64,000 nucleotides of DNA from Bacillota bacterium (GCA_023410535.1 JAEYPR010000010.1:1-64000); one strand, 5' to 3'; shown: positions 25,139-34,163, counted from the first letter of the stretch. Numbers and translations are program-made. Notes: generated by a model from the sequence alone, not told the origin.

Positions 25139-26485
25139 TTAGAATCCGTTATTTTGAATGAAATTTTTATACCATAAACCGCTCCGTTTGATGATCCGTT
25201 GTTGATTTTGGTAGTCTACATAGATTAAACCAAAACGTTTGCTTAAACCATAAGCCCATTCAAAGTTGTCTAAAAGCGACCAAACAAAATATCCCTGTAA
25301 GTTAACACCGTTCTCGATCGCCCGTTTGGCAACTTCCAAATGGGTCTGTAAATACGCGACGCGATCGGGATCTTCAATGGTTGCCGATGCTGAGGGGTTA
25401 TCGAGAAAAGCCGCCCCATTTTCCGTAATATAAATCGGAGGATTTTGATAATCCCTGGCGATTCTGGTTAAAAGCTTGAAAAGACCTTCCGGATAAACTT
25501 CCCAACCCATTTCGGTGTATTTGCCACTAGGATTTATTTTTTCATAACCAAAGATTCCTTTTTCAGGAGCGTACCGCACTACGGTTCGAAAGTAGTAGTT
25601 CACACCGATAAAATCAACGGGATTGCCGGAAAACCCTTCGATTGCTTCGTCTAAATTTGGAATTTCAGTCAGTTGCGATTGATATAGCCGCGCCAAATCT
25701 TGAGGATACGTTCCTTTTAGAACCGGATCGAGAAACCAGCGGTTCAAAAAACCATCGGCAATGGTTGCGACAATCTGATCCGCCTGATTGGTTGAAGTAG
25801 GTTCGGTTGGCGATAAACTTAACGCAATGCCGATTTTTTGAGTCGGCGGGTTCGATTCCCGAAACATTTTGACCGTTGCAAAATGAGCCAGCAAAGCGTG
25901 ATGACTAACTTTAATCGCTTCGCGTAAATCGGTTTTCCCCGGCGCGTGAGTTCCCTCGTAATTGCCCGCAAACGCAAAAACCCACGGTTCGTTTAAGGTG
26001 ATCCACTGGTTCACGCGATCGCCATACGCTTCAAAAACTGTTTGAGCATAATCGCGGAAATAATCAACAATATCGCGATTGCCCCACCCGCCCAAAGCTT
26101 GTAGCGCTTGAGGCAGATCCCAATGATAAAGTGTGACCAGCGGTTTAATTTCATGCTCTAAAAGTAAGTCAATCAAGCGATGGTAGAAATCGATCCCGGC
26201 TTGATTGGACTTACCCTTACCGGTCGGAAAGATTCGCGGCCAAGCGATGGAAAAGCGATATGATTGAATACCCAACTCTTTCATGAGTTGTAGATCGGTT
26301 GGATACTGGTGATAATGATCGCAAGCAATGTCGCCAGTATCGCCGTTGTCGATCTTGCCTGGCGTATGGCTGAACCGATCCCAAATTGACTCACCCCGAC
26401 CGTCCTCGCGGACTGCTCCTTCGATCTGATAGGCGGCAGTCGCAGCACCCCAAAGAAAATTCGACGGAAATTTCTTTCCCGGCAT
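25139..26485 (-). CDS. bglA: Family 1 beta-glucosidase
   Basis: A 448-residue GH1 enzyme hydrolysing beta-glucosides with retention. The N-terminal signature FLWGAATAAYQIEGAVREDG is present. The acid/base Glu is in ITLNEPWVFAF (about residue 167) and the nucleophile Glu in PIYITENGAAF (about residue 355). No signal peptide, so cytoplasmic. GGAGAGG precedes the ATG. No phospho-sugar-specific features were discerned, so a plain beta-glucosidase is preferred over 6-phospho-beta-glucosidase. Confidence 0.95.
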   Translation of the reverse strand: MPGKKFPSNFLWGAATAAYQIEGAVREDGRGESIWDRFSHTPGKIDNGDTGDIACDHYHQYPTDLQLMKELGIQSYRFSIAWPRIFPTGKGKSNQAGIDFYHRLIDLLLEHEIKPLVTLYHWDLPQALQALGGWGNRDIVDYFRDYAQTVFEAYGDRVNQWITLNEPWVFAFAGNYEGTHAPGKTDLREAIKVSHHALLAHFATVKMFRESNPPTQKIGIALSLSPTEPTSTNQADQIVATIADGFLNRWFLDPVLKGTYPQDLARLYQSQLTEIPNLDEAIEGFSGNPVDFIGVNYYFRTVVRYAPEKGIFGYEKINPSGKYTEMGWEVYPEGLFKLLTRIARDYQNPPIYITENGAAFLDNPSASATIEDPDRVAYLQTHLEVAKRAIENGVNLQGYFVWSLLDNFEWAYGLSKRFGLIYVDYQNQQRIIKRSGLWYKNFIQNNGF

Positions 26486-26627
26486 TTTATCCTCTCCTGT
26501 TTACAGGCTTTATTACCTTATAATTAAACGCTATGATTATTTTTCAATATTATGCTCGCAAATTCCACCCGTTTGAATCCACAAATTACCACGGAACTGA
26601 GTTCATATTTTCATTTGCCATGGGCAA
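26486..26627. other. Intergenic region upstream of bglA
   Basis: AT-rich; expected to hold the bglA promoter. No recognised operator. It continues into the structured region at 26628-26830. Confidence 0.4.
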
Positions 26628-26830
26628 GCTACTGTCAGCGGCGGTGAAACACCTAGCGTCGTATCTGCTGACACAGTAGCTTTGCGAAAAAGATTATTGT
26701 GAATTTGCGACGGTGAGGAACTGTCGGGTCCAGCTCCAATGGAGTTTGGTATCCGACACAACTTACGAAAATATCAGCAGGCCGCTATTTACCATCTTTC
26801 CGTCAAACGAGAGATGGCATCTTGTTTTCC
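26628..26830. ncRNA. Candidate structured RNA region, unassigned
   Basis: Three hairpins in succession inside a 410-base gene-free stretch of higher G+C than the surrounding AT-rich DNA. (1) GCAAGCTACTGTCAGC (26634) pairs with GCTGACACAGTAGCTTTGC (about 26668-26686). (2) TGTCGGGT and ATCCGACA enclose CCAGCTCC / GGAGTTTGG (about 26722-26759). (3) CCATCT / AGATGG (about 26792-26817). Strand and function are unknown; it matches no riboswitch or housekeeping RNA motif I recognise. Confidence 0.35.
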
Positions 26831-26896
26831 GTCCCCGTCTGGTGCAAATTGCAGAAAATTTAAATTTTTAGTCGATAAATGAATTTCGGACCAATC

Positions 26897-27085
26897 AATA
26901 GAATTCCGATCTTTAGAAATCAAATTTCGGTCCTCAGAAATAGAATTCTAGTCTTTAGAAATCAAATTCCAGTCCTTATAAATAGAATTTTAGTCCTTCA
27001 AAATAGAATTCCGGAACCAAAAAATAGAATTTTGATCACCAAAAGACGAATTTTGGAATCGAAAAATAGCATTCCAACGTTTAGA
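26897..27085. repeat. Array of nine 21-bp degenerate tandem repeats
   Basis: Nine consecutive 21-base units of the type AATAGAATTCC..., each beginning AAT(A/C) and holding a GAATT core. A tenth degenerate unit may precede it. Because 21 is a multiple of three, the array reads through as heptapeptides such as NRILVFR, NQIPVLI and NRILVLQ in one frame, but no start signal or family supports a protein. See 46734-46838 for a second 21-bp array. Confidence 0.85.
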
Positions 27086-27164
27086 AAGATGAACGTTTAT
27101 TTCCTTTGTTTCAAGCATCGTCTCGTACTTTGTTATTGTTGCCCGTTGCTTTTTACGTCATACT

Positions 27165-27192
27165 AAAAAACACCCATTAAGGGTGTTTTTTT
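27165..27192. terminator. Terminator of the propeller gene
   Basis: AAAAAACACCC / GGGTGTTTTTTT with a 5-base loop, just past the stop of the minus-strand gene ending at 27206. Confidence 0.85.
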
Positions 27193-27205
27193 ATATAATG
27201 AAAGT

Positions 27206-28204
27206 TTATCGGGTATTTGGTTCGTAATCACGTTCTTCATTTTTAGTTAAACGAAGAACGCCGGAACCATCCGGATTCATCACGTAAATTTCTTCATTTT
27301 CATCCCGGTCGGAGACAAAGATGATTTTCTTGCCGTCACCGCTCCATATGGCTTGGTCATCGGTATGTTCGTTTTTGGTCAACCGCGTTTGAGTAGCGCC
27401 ATTTGGTGTCATCACATAGATTTCGGGGTTTTCATCCCGTTCGGAAATGAAGAGAATTCTGGAACCATCCGGAGACCAAACCGGATCGATATCCTCGGCT
27501 TCGTTTTTGGTTAAGCGGACGACTCCACTACCGTCGCTGTTCATAATATAAATCTCATTATTTTCATCGCGGTCGGATACAAATACAATTTTTTTGCCAT
27601 CCGGGGACCAACTTGGATGATCTTCCGTGGCTTCATTTTTTGACAAATTGACGAGCCCAGTCCCATCGGCTTTGATGATAAAAATTTCTTGATTGCTGTC
27701 TTCGGAATTGATGAAAAGAATTTGTTTCCCATCGGGTGACCAAACAGGATTCCAATCATCGGCAGTACTTTTCGTCAGTTGAATTGGATTGCTGCCGTCC
27801 GCATTCATTACATAAATATCCTGATTCTCGTTTCGTTCCGAGACAAAAGCGATCCTGGTGCCATCGGGCGACCAAACCGGCGCATAATCTTTGGCGTTGC
27901 TGTTGGTTAACCGGGTTTGATTGCTCCCGTCAATATTCATTATGTATATTTGTTGGATTTCATCCCGTTCCGACACAAATACAATCTTTTTACCGTCCGG
28001 TGAAAGCGCCGGACTGTAATCCGGAGTTTCGCCTTTGGTCAGTCTGACGGCGCCCGAACCATCTAAATTGATGGTTGCAATCACTTCGGTTGAATCGGGA
28101 ATTGTCGTGAAAACAATCTTACTGGTAGCGCCCAAAGTGGTCATTTGGGTCGTAAAGATGAAAAAACTCGCTAAGAAAACTCCGGTAACAAAATGTTTTT
28201 TCAT
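27206..28204 (-). CDS. Exported TolB-like PD40 beta-propeller protein
   Basis: A 332-residue secreted protein. The signal peptide (residues 1-25) is followed by seven PD40/TolB-type repeats of about 43 residues: each has (D/W)SPDGKKIVFVSERDENQ followed by IYVMNADGS and RLTKN. The repeats would close a propeller. In proteobacteria TolB works with Pal in the outer membrane, but many free-standing PD40 proteins exist and no Tol-Pal genes are here. Function unknown beyond a protein-binding surface. AAGGGGA precedes the ATG. Confidence 0.85.
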   Translation of the reverse strand: MKKHFVTGVFLASFFIFTTQMTTLGATSKIVFTTIPDSTEVIATINLDGSGAVRLTKGETPDYSPALSPDGKKIVFVSERDEIQQIYIMNIDGSNQTRLTNSNAKDYAPVWSPDGTRIAFVSERNENQDIYVMNADGSNPIQLTKSTADDWNPVWSPDGKQILFINSEDSNQEIFIIKADGTGLVNLSKNEATEDHPSWSPDGKKIVFVSDRDENNEIYIMNSDGSGVVRLTKNEAEDIDPVWSPDGSRILFISERDENPEIYVMTPNGATQTRLTKNEHTDDQAIWSGDGKKIIFVSDRDENEEIYVMNPDGSGVLRLTKNEERDYEPNTR

Positions 28205-28298
28205 TGAATATCCCCTTTCCGGTCATGAAATCGATTTGATGGAATTTCGTTGTTTAAATCATTTTTCCTGCTTTTCCACGGTTGAATTCGCAATTTTC

Positions 28299-28862
28299 CT
28301 AATGATTGATTTCGATAACCCGGGTTGGCGTAATAATGGCATCTATCGCGACATCATGCTTTTCAGTTGGGATTTCCGACAATACTTGGAAGTCATAGGC
28401 CAACCCGATGATGACCGCGTTAAACGCACGGGTTAAAAAACGGTCATAATATCCCGCCCCCTGACCTAAGCGATGTCCATAAATGTCAAAGGCCAAACCC
28501 GGTACAATAATCAATTCAAGTTGTTCCGGCGCAATCGTTTCCGAGTCCGGCTTCGGTTCGAATAACCCAAATTTAGCCGACACCAATTGATCGCAACTGG
28601 TAATCAGTCCCGCCCGGAGGTTGCGATCGGCAATGCAAATTGGCAGGGCAACCGTTTTATCATTCTCAAGCAATTTTTGAATTATTCCGGTTGTAACAAC
28701 CTCGTTACGGACCGAATAATAGATCATAATTCGATGGGCCCGTTGGATGACGGGATTTCGAAAAAACAACTGCGCAAGCGCATCATTCCACGCCCGATAA
28801 TCCGCTCCGGAAATTTGCGCTAATTTATCCCGCATTTCCGCTCGTAACTTTGATTTTAACAC
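28299..28862 (-). CDS. 5-formyltetrahydrofolate cyclo-ligase
   Basis: A 187-residue enzyme converting 5-formyl-THF to 5,10-methenyl-THF with ATP. Diagnostic parts are the basic N terminus LKSKLRAEMRDKL, the motif IIVPGLAFDIYGHRLGQG followed by AGYYDRFL, and IIGLAYDFQVL. The start is GTG at 28862 behind AAGGAG. It lies just downstream of the 6S RNA and aspS on the same strand; a link of this family with 6S RNA is well known in proteobacteria (ygfA-ssrS). Confidence 0.93.
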   Translation of the reverse strand: MLKSKLRAEMRDKLAQISGADYRAWNDALAQLFFRNPVIQRAHRIMIYYSVRNEVVTTGIIQKLLENDKTVALPICIADRNLRAGLITSCDQLVSAKFGLFEPKPDSETIAPEQLELIIVPGLAFDIYGHRLGQGAGYYDRFLTRAFNAVIIGLAYDFQVLSEIPTEKHDVAIDAIITPTRVIEINH

Positions 28863-28890
28863 CTGAATCAGACTCCTTACGATACAATAA

Positions 28891-28926
28891 AACCTTCTTT
28901 CATAAGTTATCGATGAAAGAAGGTCT
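28891..28926 (-). terminator. Terminator after the 6S RNA
   Basis: CCTTCTTTCAT / ATGAAAGAAGG stem, with T tracts on both sides. It lies about 15 bases beyond the 3' end of the 6S RNA and before the cyclo-ligase gene. Confidence 0.8.
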
Positions 28927-28940
28927 TTTGATTCGAGAAA

Positions 28941-29126
28941 GAAAACCCCGCGATGCCGTTGCGCTGAACCTTACCTGAACCCTGCTCAGCAGGTGGGTGT
29001 TCTCCTACTTAGGTTACGTTTCCATTGCGAAAATGGCATACATGCTGTAAGTAGAGTCCAAACTCCCAAGGTAAAACTGTTGGTTCATAACAAATTCAGC
29101 TTGATGACGCACATTGCAGGGTCTTC
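28941..29126 (-). ncRNA. ssrS: 6S RNA
   Basis: About 186 nt, between aspS and the cyclo-ligase gene. Read on the minus strand, GAAGACCC pairs with GGGGUUUUC to close a long rod. It continues with UGCAAUGUGCG against CGCAACGGCAUCGC, then UUACCU with AGGUAA and CUACUUA with UAAGUAG, and ends in the hairpin CCAUUUUCGCAAUGG. A large central bulge separates the closing and terminal stems. This is the promoter-mimic layout of 6S RNA, which binds the sigma-A holoenzyme. Location next to aspS matches one B. subtilis 6S gene. A promoter (29153-29181) and a terminator flank it. Confidence 0.82.
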
Positions 29127-29152
29127 AAAATGCGCTTGATTGATTTATCCAT

Positions 29153-29181
29153 ATCATATCATAGCTTTAAATCGCCTTCAA
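29153..29181 (-). promoter_or_regulatory. Promoter of the 6S RNA
   Basis: On the minus strand: TTGAAG (29181-29176), 17 bases, TATGAT (29158-29153). Initiation near 29146 would give a short 5' extension before the closing stem, so processing or a shifted start is implied. Confidence 0.6.
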
Positions 29182-29200
29182 GCGCCAAAGATTGGATAAA

Positions 29201-30967
29201 TTAGACAGTTGATTTAATCGATAATTCCTTCAATTGCCGTGGTGAAACCTCTGACGGAGCGCTGGTCATCAAACAGGTAGCGCTGGCTGTTTTCGGGAAG
29301 GCGATGACATCCCGGATCGAAGTGCTGCCGGTCATTAACATCACCATCCGGTCCAATCCGAAGGCGATCCCGCCATGCGGCGGTGTGCCATATTCAAAGG
29401 CATCCAGTAAAAACCCGAATTTTTCATAAGCTTCTTCAAAAGACATTCCTAAAAGTTTGAACATCTTTTCCTGGAGATCCCGTTGAAAAATCCGCAAACT
29501 TCCGCCACCAAGTTCAACACCATTTAAAACCAGATCGTAGGAGTTAGCGCGGACACTACCGGGATCGGTTTCCAGCTTTTCAATATCCTCAGGTATCGGC
29601 GAAGTAAACGGATGATGAACCGCGACATATCGTTGTTCTTCGTCATCAAATTCAAGTAACGGGAAGTTAGTGAGCCATAAGAATTGGAACACATCTTCCG
29701 GGATCAACTGCAAACGACGCCCAAATTCCAGCCGGACTTGTCCCATCGCGGTCTGAGCGACGCTTGGTTTATCAGCAATCAACAGAATTAAATCTCCGGT
29801 TTTCGCATTAAACCGTTGGACAATCTGTTCCAATTCTTCAGGGCTGAAGAATTTAGCGATCGGCGATTTAATCCCCTCTTCCGAAAGAACCAAATACGCT
29901 AAGCCTTTGGCGCCGTATGTCGCAGCCAACGGTGACAGCTCGTCCAACTGACTCCGGGTGTAATGGGCGCAACCGGGAACGGTAATACCCACAACCTTGC
30001 CGCCGCTCGCGACCACGTTAGTAAATACCTTAAATCCGCAATTGGCGACCAAATCGGAGATTTCAACCAATTCAAGTCCAAAACGGGTATCCGGTTTATC
30101 GGAACCAAAACGAGCCATCGCGTCTTTATATTCCATTCGTAAGAACGGCCGGCTTAAATCTAACCCGATCGCTTCCTTGAATACCGCGGTAATCATTTCT
30201 TCCATTAATTCCAGGATCATCTTTTGGTTGAGAAATGACATTTCAATATCGATTTGAGTAAACTCCGGCTGCCGGTCGGCGCGTAAGTCTTCATCGCGGA
30301 AACAACGAACGATTTGAAAATATTTTTCAAAACCGCTAACCATCAATAATTGCTTAAAAATCTGTGGCGACTGAGGCAACGCATAGAATCGTCCCGGGTT
30401 GACCCGACTGGGAACCAAAAAGTCCCGGGCCCCTTCCGGAGTACTTTTGGTCAACATTGGCGTTTCGATCTCAAGAAATCCTTTTTGATCGAGAAAATCC
30501 CGCACCGATTTGGTAACACGATGTCGCAACATGATATTGCGCTGCATTTCCGGACGGCGTAGATCTAAATACCGATATTTCAGACGCACCGTTTCATCCA
30601 CGTCAATATGATCGGCTATGTAAATCGGAGGCGTTTTGGCTTCATTAAGCACCTCAACTTTAACACCAAGCACCTCAATCTCGCCGGTGGTCAAATTGGG
30701 ATTTACCGTTCCTTCCGGCCGGAGGGCAACTGTACCGACGATCGCAACGACATATTCGTTACGAAGCGATTCGGCAATATGAAAGGCTTCAGGATTGACA
30801 TCCGGGTTAAAAACTACTTGAACAAAACCGGACCGGTCTCTGAGATCGACAAAGATCAGACCTCCATGATCACGACGGCGTTGAACCCAACCGTTCAACA
30901 CTACCTCTTTACCCACATCCTTGCTGTTCAAGTCCGCACAAGCAGTATTGCGTAACGTATAAATCAA
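29201..30967 (-). CDS. aspS: Aspartyl-tRNA synthetase
   Basis: A 588-residue bacterial-type class II synthetase charging tRNA-Asp. The N-terminal OB anticodon domain shows VVLNGWVQRRRDHGGLIFVD. Motif 2 lies around FQIVRCFRDEDLRADRQPEF, and motif 3 is IAFGLDRMVML. The bacterial GAD insertion is between about residues 290 and 410. The start is TTG, 7 bases after GGAGG. It follows hisS by 93 bases, the usual Firmicute order. Whether it discriminates Asp from Asn cannot be judged. Confidence 0.97.
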   Translation of the reverse strand: MIYTLRNTACADLNSKDVGKEVVLNGWVQRRRDHGGLIFVDLRDRSGFVQVVFNPDVNPEAFHIAESLRNEYVVAIVGTVALRPEGTVNPNLTTGEIEVLGVKVEVLNEAKTPPIYIADHIDVDETVRLKYRYLDLRRPEMQRNIMLRHRVTKSVRDFLDQKGFLEIETPMLTKSTPEGARDFLVPSRVNPGRFYALPQSPQIFKQLLMVSGFEKYFQIVRCFRDEDLRADRQPEFTQIDIEMSFLNQKMILELMEEMITAVFKEAIGLDLSRPFLRMEYKDAMARFGSDKPDTRFGLELVEISDLVANCGFKVFTNVVASGGKVVGITVPGCAHYTRSQLDELSPLAATYGAKGLAYLVLSEEGIKSPIAKFFSPEELEQIVQRFNAKTGDLILLIADKPSVAQTAMGQVRLEFGRRLQLIPEDVFQFLWLTNFPLLEFDDEEQRYVAVHHPFTSPIPEDIEKLETDPGSVRANSYDLVLNGVELGGGSLRIFQRDLQEKMFKLLGMSFEEAYEKFGFLLDAFEYGTPPHGGIAFGLDRMVMLMTGSTSIRDVIAFPKTASATCLMTSAPSEVSPRQLKELSIKSTV

Positions 30968-31060
30968 CTTGATTCCTCCTAAAAGCTATTCATCTAAATT
31001 TATCATCAAACCAATTATTGATCAATAGATGGACTTTACGATTTCGCTAGATTTAACGCT

Positions 31061-32326
31061 TTACGAAAACTTTTGTTGTAATACGTTCTGAATCTCGGTT
31101 AGGGGTACTGACTCTTGTTGGCTGGTATCCATATGACGAATTACGATATTGCCGCTTCGCAGCTCGTCCTCGCCTAGCACTCCGACTAAAGTAGCCCCAA
31201 GTTTGTCGGCCGACTTCATTTGCGCCTTTAAACTTCTCCCTAAGAAATCGGTCTCAACGACCCAGCCGGCTTCGCGTAATTGAATCATCATTGGAAACAA
31301 AACCTGTTGCGCTTCGTTTCCTAACGGAGCTAAGTAGATATGCGGATTTGATTTTACTTCAGGAAGCAGATTTCGTGATTTTAATACCATCATCAATCGT
31401 TCCATCCCGGCTGCAAACCCGATTCCGGGAGTGGATGGCCCTCCGCATTCTTCAACCAAACCGTCATAACGTCCGCCACCGCATAAGGCGTTTTGAGCGC
31501 CTAAATCTCCGGCAACAACCTCAAAGACAGTTTTGGTATAATAGTCAAATCCGCGCACCAAACGTGGATTGAGTCGATATTTTATGTTGGTTAACTCGAG
31601 ATATTTAAGTAATTGGTCGAAATGGGAACCGCAATCCGAACAAAGGGTTTCAGTGATTAGCGGAATATCATCGGTTAGCTTTTTGCAAGCGGTATTTTTA
31701 CAATCCAATAAGCGTAAGGGATTCCGTTCCAAGCGGCGTTGACAATTGGGACACATCTCGGCAAGACGCGGACGCAAATGTTCAATTAACCGTTCGCGAT
31801 ACAAAGGCCGGCAATTGGGACACCCGATTGAATTGACGTTAATCTCCAAATCGGCGATTCCTAAACGTCGATAAATGTTGACTGCAATCGCGATTACTTC
31901 GGCGTCGATACGGGGATCATTGCCACCCAACACTTCAACGCCAAATTGGGAGAACTGACGGAACCGCCCGGCTTGAGGCGCCTCGCAACGAAACATCGGG
32001 CCATAATAAAAAAGTTTAGCCACTCCGCCGGCTGCGGCCAAATTATGTTCCAAATAAGCCCGCACTACGGAAGCCGTCCCCTCGGGACGCAAAGTGACGC
32101 TCCGATCGCCACGATCCGAGAAGGTAAACATCTCTTTCTCCACGATGTCGGTAGTTTCACCAATGCCTCTTTGAAAAAGTTCTGTATGCTCGAATATCGG
32201 AGTCCGAAGTTCTCCGTAACCATACTCCCGAAAAATCCGATAAATGGAAGATTCTAATTCACGCCAGGTAGCCGCTTCGTTCGGAAGCAAATCGTAAGTA
32301 CCTTTCGGGGCAAAAACTTTAGACAC
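31061..32326 (-). CDS. hisS: Histidyl-tRNA synthetase
   Basis: A 421-residue class II synthetase. Motif 1 is near GYGELRTPIFEHTELFQRGI, motif 2 is MFRCEAPQAGRFRQFSQFGV, and His-specific motifs are VRGFDYYTKTVFEV and GGGRYDGLVEECGG. The Cys-rich insertion (CPNC, CPNCQRRLERNPLRLLDC, CSDC) is normal for the Bacillus type. The start is GTG behind GAGGCGG. No T-box was seen in the leader. Confidence 0.97.
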   Translation of the reverse strand: MSKVFAPKGTYDLLPNEAATWRELESSIYRIFREYGYGELRTPIFEHTELFQRGIGETTDIVEKEMFTFSDRGDRSVTLRPEGTASVVRAYLEHNLAAAGGVAKLFYYGPMFRCEAPQAGRFRQFSQFGVEVLGGNDPRIDAEVIAIAVNIYRRLGIADLEINVNSIGCPNCRPLYRERLIEHLRPRLAEMCPNCQRRLERNPLRLLDCKNTACKKLTDDIPLITETLCSDCGSHFDQLLKYLELTNIKYRLNPRLVRGFDYYTKTVFEVVAGDLGAQNALCGGGRYDGLVEECGGPSTPGIGFAAGMERLMMVLKSRNLLPEVKSNPHIYLAPLGNEAQQVLFPMMIQLREAGWVVETDFLGRSLKAQMKSADKLGATLVGVLGEDELRSGNIVIRHMDTSQQESVPLTEIQNVLQQKFS

Positions 32327-32633
32327 GATAACCGCCTCATTTTCCTCTATTCAATTTAATCGATGCTACATCTATATTCCATGAAGTTTTCCGTAGCGTT
32401 CGGAAAACCCATCTCTTTTCAAAATTATAACAAAAAAAATAACAGCCGGGTATAAAAATTCATTTACTTCTACAATCCCTATCGTCAATCGGAAAGTATG
32501 TACAATCTCATAAACCAAATTCACTCCAGAATTTATCGTTATATTATGCCAGTTTTTACCGGTAGATATCAAGACGCGGAAGGCAGATAAGTCCGCCCTC
32601 CGCGTGTTGTTTTAATCCAAACATCGCGAATGT
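32327..32633. other. Intergenic region, hisS upstream / foldase 3' flank
   Basis: About 307 bases, AT-rich, with one hairpin ACGCGGA / TCCGCGT at 32574-32605 after the foldase gene; the T run is weak on either strand. I looked for a T-box specifier and AGGGTGG-type antiterminator before hisS and saw neither. Confidence 0.45.
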
Positions 32634-34163
32634 TTATTTAGAAGTAGTCGTTCCGTTAGAATTTTCTACCGGGGCTGTTTGGTTTTCTTGAACTCCCGAG
32701 CCTTTTTGACTCAGGTCTTGTTGATATTTCTGAAGCATTTCCTGATCTTTCTTGGCAAGAGTCGCCAGGATGCTGTCTTCTTTTGAAGCTTCAGCAGTCA
32801 TCTTAAACTCGGTATAGGTTGCTTTTAACCGTTCATGAATACTGGCTTCATTAGGATGAGCAGCGCCAAACTTAGTTAAGATCTGTTTCGCGGTTGCTTT
32901 TTGACCATCTCCAAAGTACGCTTTAGCTAATGCGATTTGGTAATCAATTACATCCTGAGACGGCGCCGGCAATTTTTTCAACAGCGTGATCGCATCTTTC
33001 GCTTGTTTTGCTTTGACTAATGCGTCCGCACCGTCAACATAGATGTCGATCCGATTCTTGTAATACGCTTTGCTTGCTGCCTTCTCGTATGCTTTACCGG
33101 CTTCGGCCCATTTTTGTTCTTGATTTAAACGGAAAGCGCGTAATGCCGGGTCAAGAATTTCCATGTTGGACTCAGCTTTTTTATAAACTTTTTGCAACCA
33201 AGCTTGGAAGGCTTGATCGTAAGGAGCTTGCTGAACTAATAAATCGTTAGCGGTTTCTTTATATTTTTCTTCATAATCTTTACCGGTTGGTTTTTGTCTT
33301 GAAACAAGTTGAATGATGTGGTAACCGTATTGGGTTTTAACCGGCTTGCTGATTTCACCGTTCTTTAAAGCCATGGTACCATCGACAAATTCTTTGACCA
33401 TTCCGGTTTTGAATTGTTCAAGCGGCATTTGACCAAGACTGCCACTTTTATCTTTGGAGCCGGGATCGTCCGAATATTGTTTGGCTAATTCAGCGAATTT
33501 CGCGCTATCAGCGGTAACTTTCGCATAAACTTCGTTCGCACGGGCCAACGCTTCCGCATCAGTCCGGGTTTTATTGTCGGAGGTCTTTAAGCCAACTAAA
33601 ATGTGGTTTACTTCGATCTGCTCCAACATACCGTCGACTTGAGCCTTGGTAACTTTAACTTTTAATTCCCGAGCTTTTTGAGCAATAAACTTCTGTTTTT
33701 CGAGATCATTTTTCAAAGCTTTACGGAAATCGTTTTTATTCGCAAAACCTCTTTGCTGTAAGAAAGATTGCAACTCTTCTTCGGTTGGGAAATATTTTTT
33801 GATAACTTTATCAACTTCAGCGTTGTCCACTTTAATCTTAGCTTTTTTCATTTCTTGATTAAAAGCGATATCTTGAATTGCTAAGGTTAAAGCGGTATCA
33901 CGAACTTGCGGTTCGGTGACTGTCATGCCATATTGTTGCATCTGGCTGGACTGTTGAGCGGCACGCATCAGGTAATCATTGAACTCATCATCTTTAAGAA
34001 CTTGTCCATTAATTTTGACTGAAGGTCCTTGATACGAAGTAGGTTCTTTACCTAACTGGGGAACCCCAATATAAAACATTCCAATGGTCAATCCAAGCAC
34101 CAAAAAAATAATGACTGGAGCCAATAATTTCTGGCAGACCCGACGAATTGACATCATACTCAT
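32634..34163 (-). CDS. Membrane-anchored SurA/PrsA-type peptidyl-prolyl isomerase with TPR-like tail
   Basis: A 509-residue foldase. One N-terminal membrane helix (about 14-36) would leave the rest outside. Residues about 50-180 are a SurA_N-type chaperone domain. A PpiC rotamase follows (about 185-295), with NHILVGLKTSDNKTRT, then QYSDDPGSKDKSGSLGQM and TQYGYHIIQLVSR. Residues about 320-480 form TPR-like helices (RLNQEQKWAEAGKAYEKAAS). The tail is Gln/Thr/Asn-rich. The chosen ATG at 34163 is 10 bases after AAAGGAGG; a frame open to 34427 adds unrelated sequence. No lipobox. It could fold secreted or outer-membrane proteins. Confidence 0.85.
   Translation of the reverse strand: MSMMSIRRVCQKLLAPVIIFLVLGLTIGMFYIGVPQLGKEPTSYQGPSVKINGQVLKDDEFNDYLMRAAQQSSQMQQYGMTVTEPQVRDTALTLAIQDIAFNQEMKKAKIKVDNAEVDKVIKKYFPTEEELQSFLQQRGFANKNDFRKALKNDLEKQKFIAQKARELKVKVTKAQVDGMLEQIEVNHILVGLKTSDNKTRTDAEALARANEVYAKVTADSAKFAELAKQYSDDPGSKDKSGSLGQMPLEQFKTGMVKEFVDGTMALKNGEISKPVKTQYGYHIIQLVSRQKPTGKDYEEKYKETANDLLVQQAPYDQAFQAWLQKVYKKAESNMEILDPALRAFRLNQEQKWAEAGKAYEKAASKAYYKNRIDIYVDGADALVKAKQAKDAITLLKKLPAPSQDVIDYQIALAKAYFGDGQKATAKQILTKFGAAHPNEASIHERLKATYTEFKMTAEASKEDSILATLAKKDQEMLQKYQQDLSQKGSGVQENQTAPVENSNGTTTSK

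Noticed and set aside
26628..26830. RNase P, SRP or tmRNA gene
   Set aside because: Conserved signature stretches of these RNAs were not found on either strand; the region is only reported as an unassigned structured candidate.
26897..27085. CRISPR array
   Set aside because: Units are contiguous, degenerate and 21 bases long with no unique spacers and no cas genes.
26879..27166. 95-codon frame covering the 21-bp array
   Set aside because: It exists only because the repeat unit is a multiple of three; no ribosome site and no non-repeat domain. Kept as a repeat, though translation is not fully excluded.
32372..32572. 66-codon minus-strand frame upstream of hisS
   Set aside because: No ribosome site or family; AT-rich chance frame.
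32327..32633. T-box leader for hisS-aspS
   Set aside because: No AGGGTGG-type T-box sequence or specifier-antiterminator layout was found upstream of hisS.
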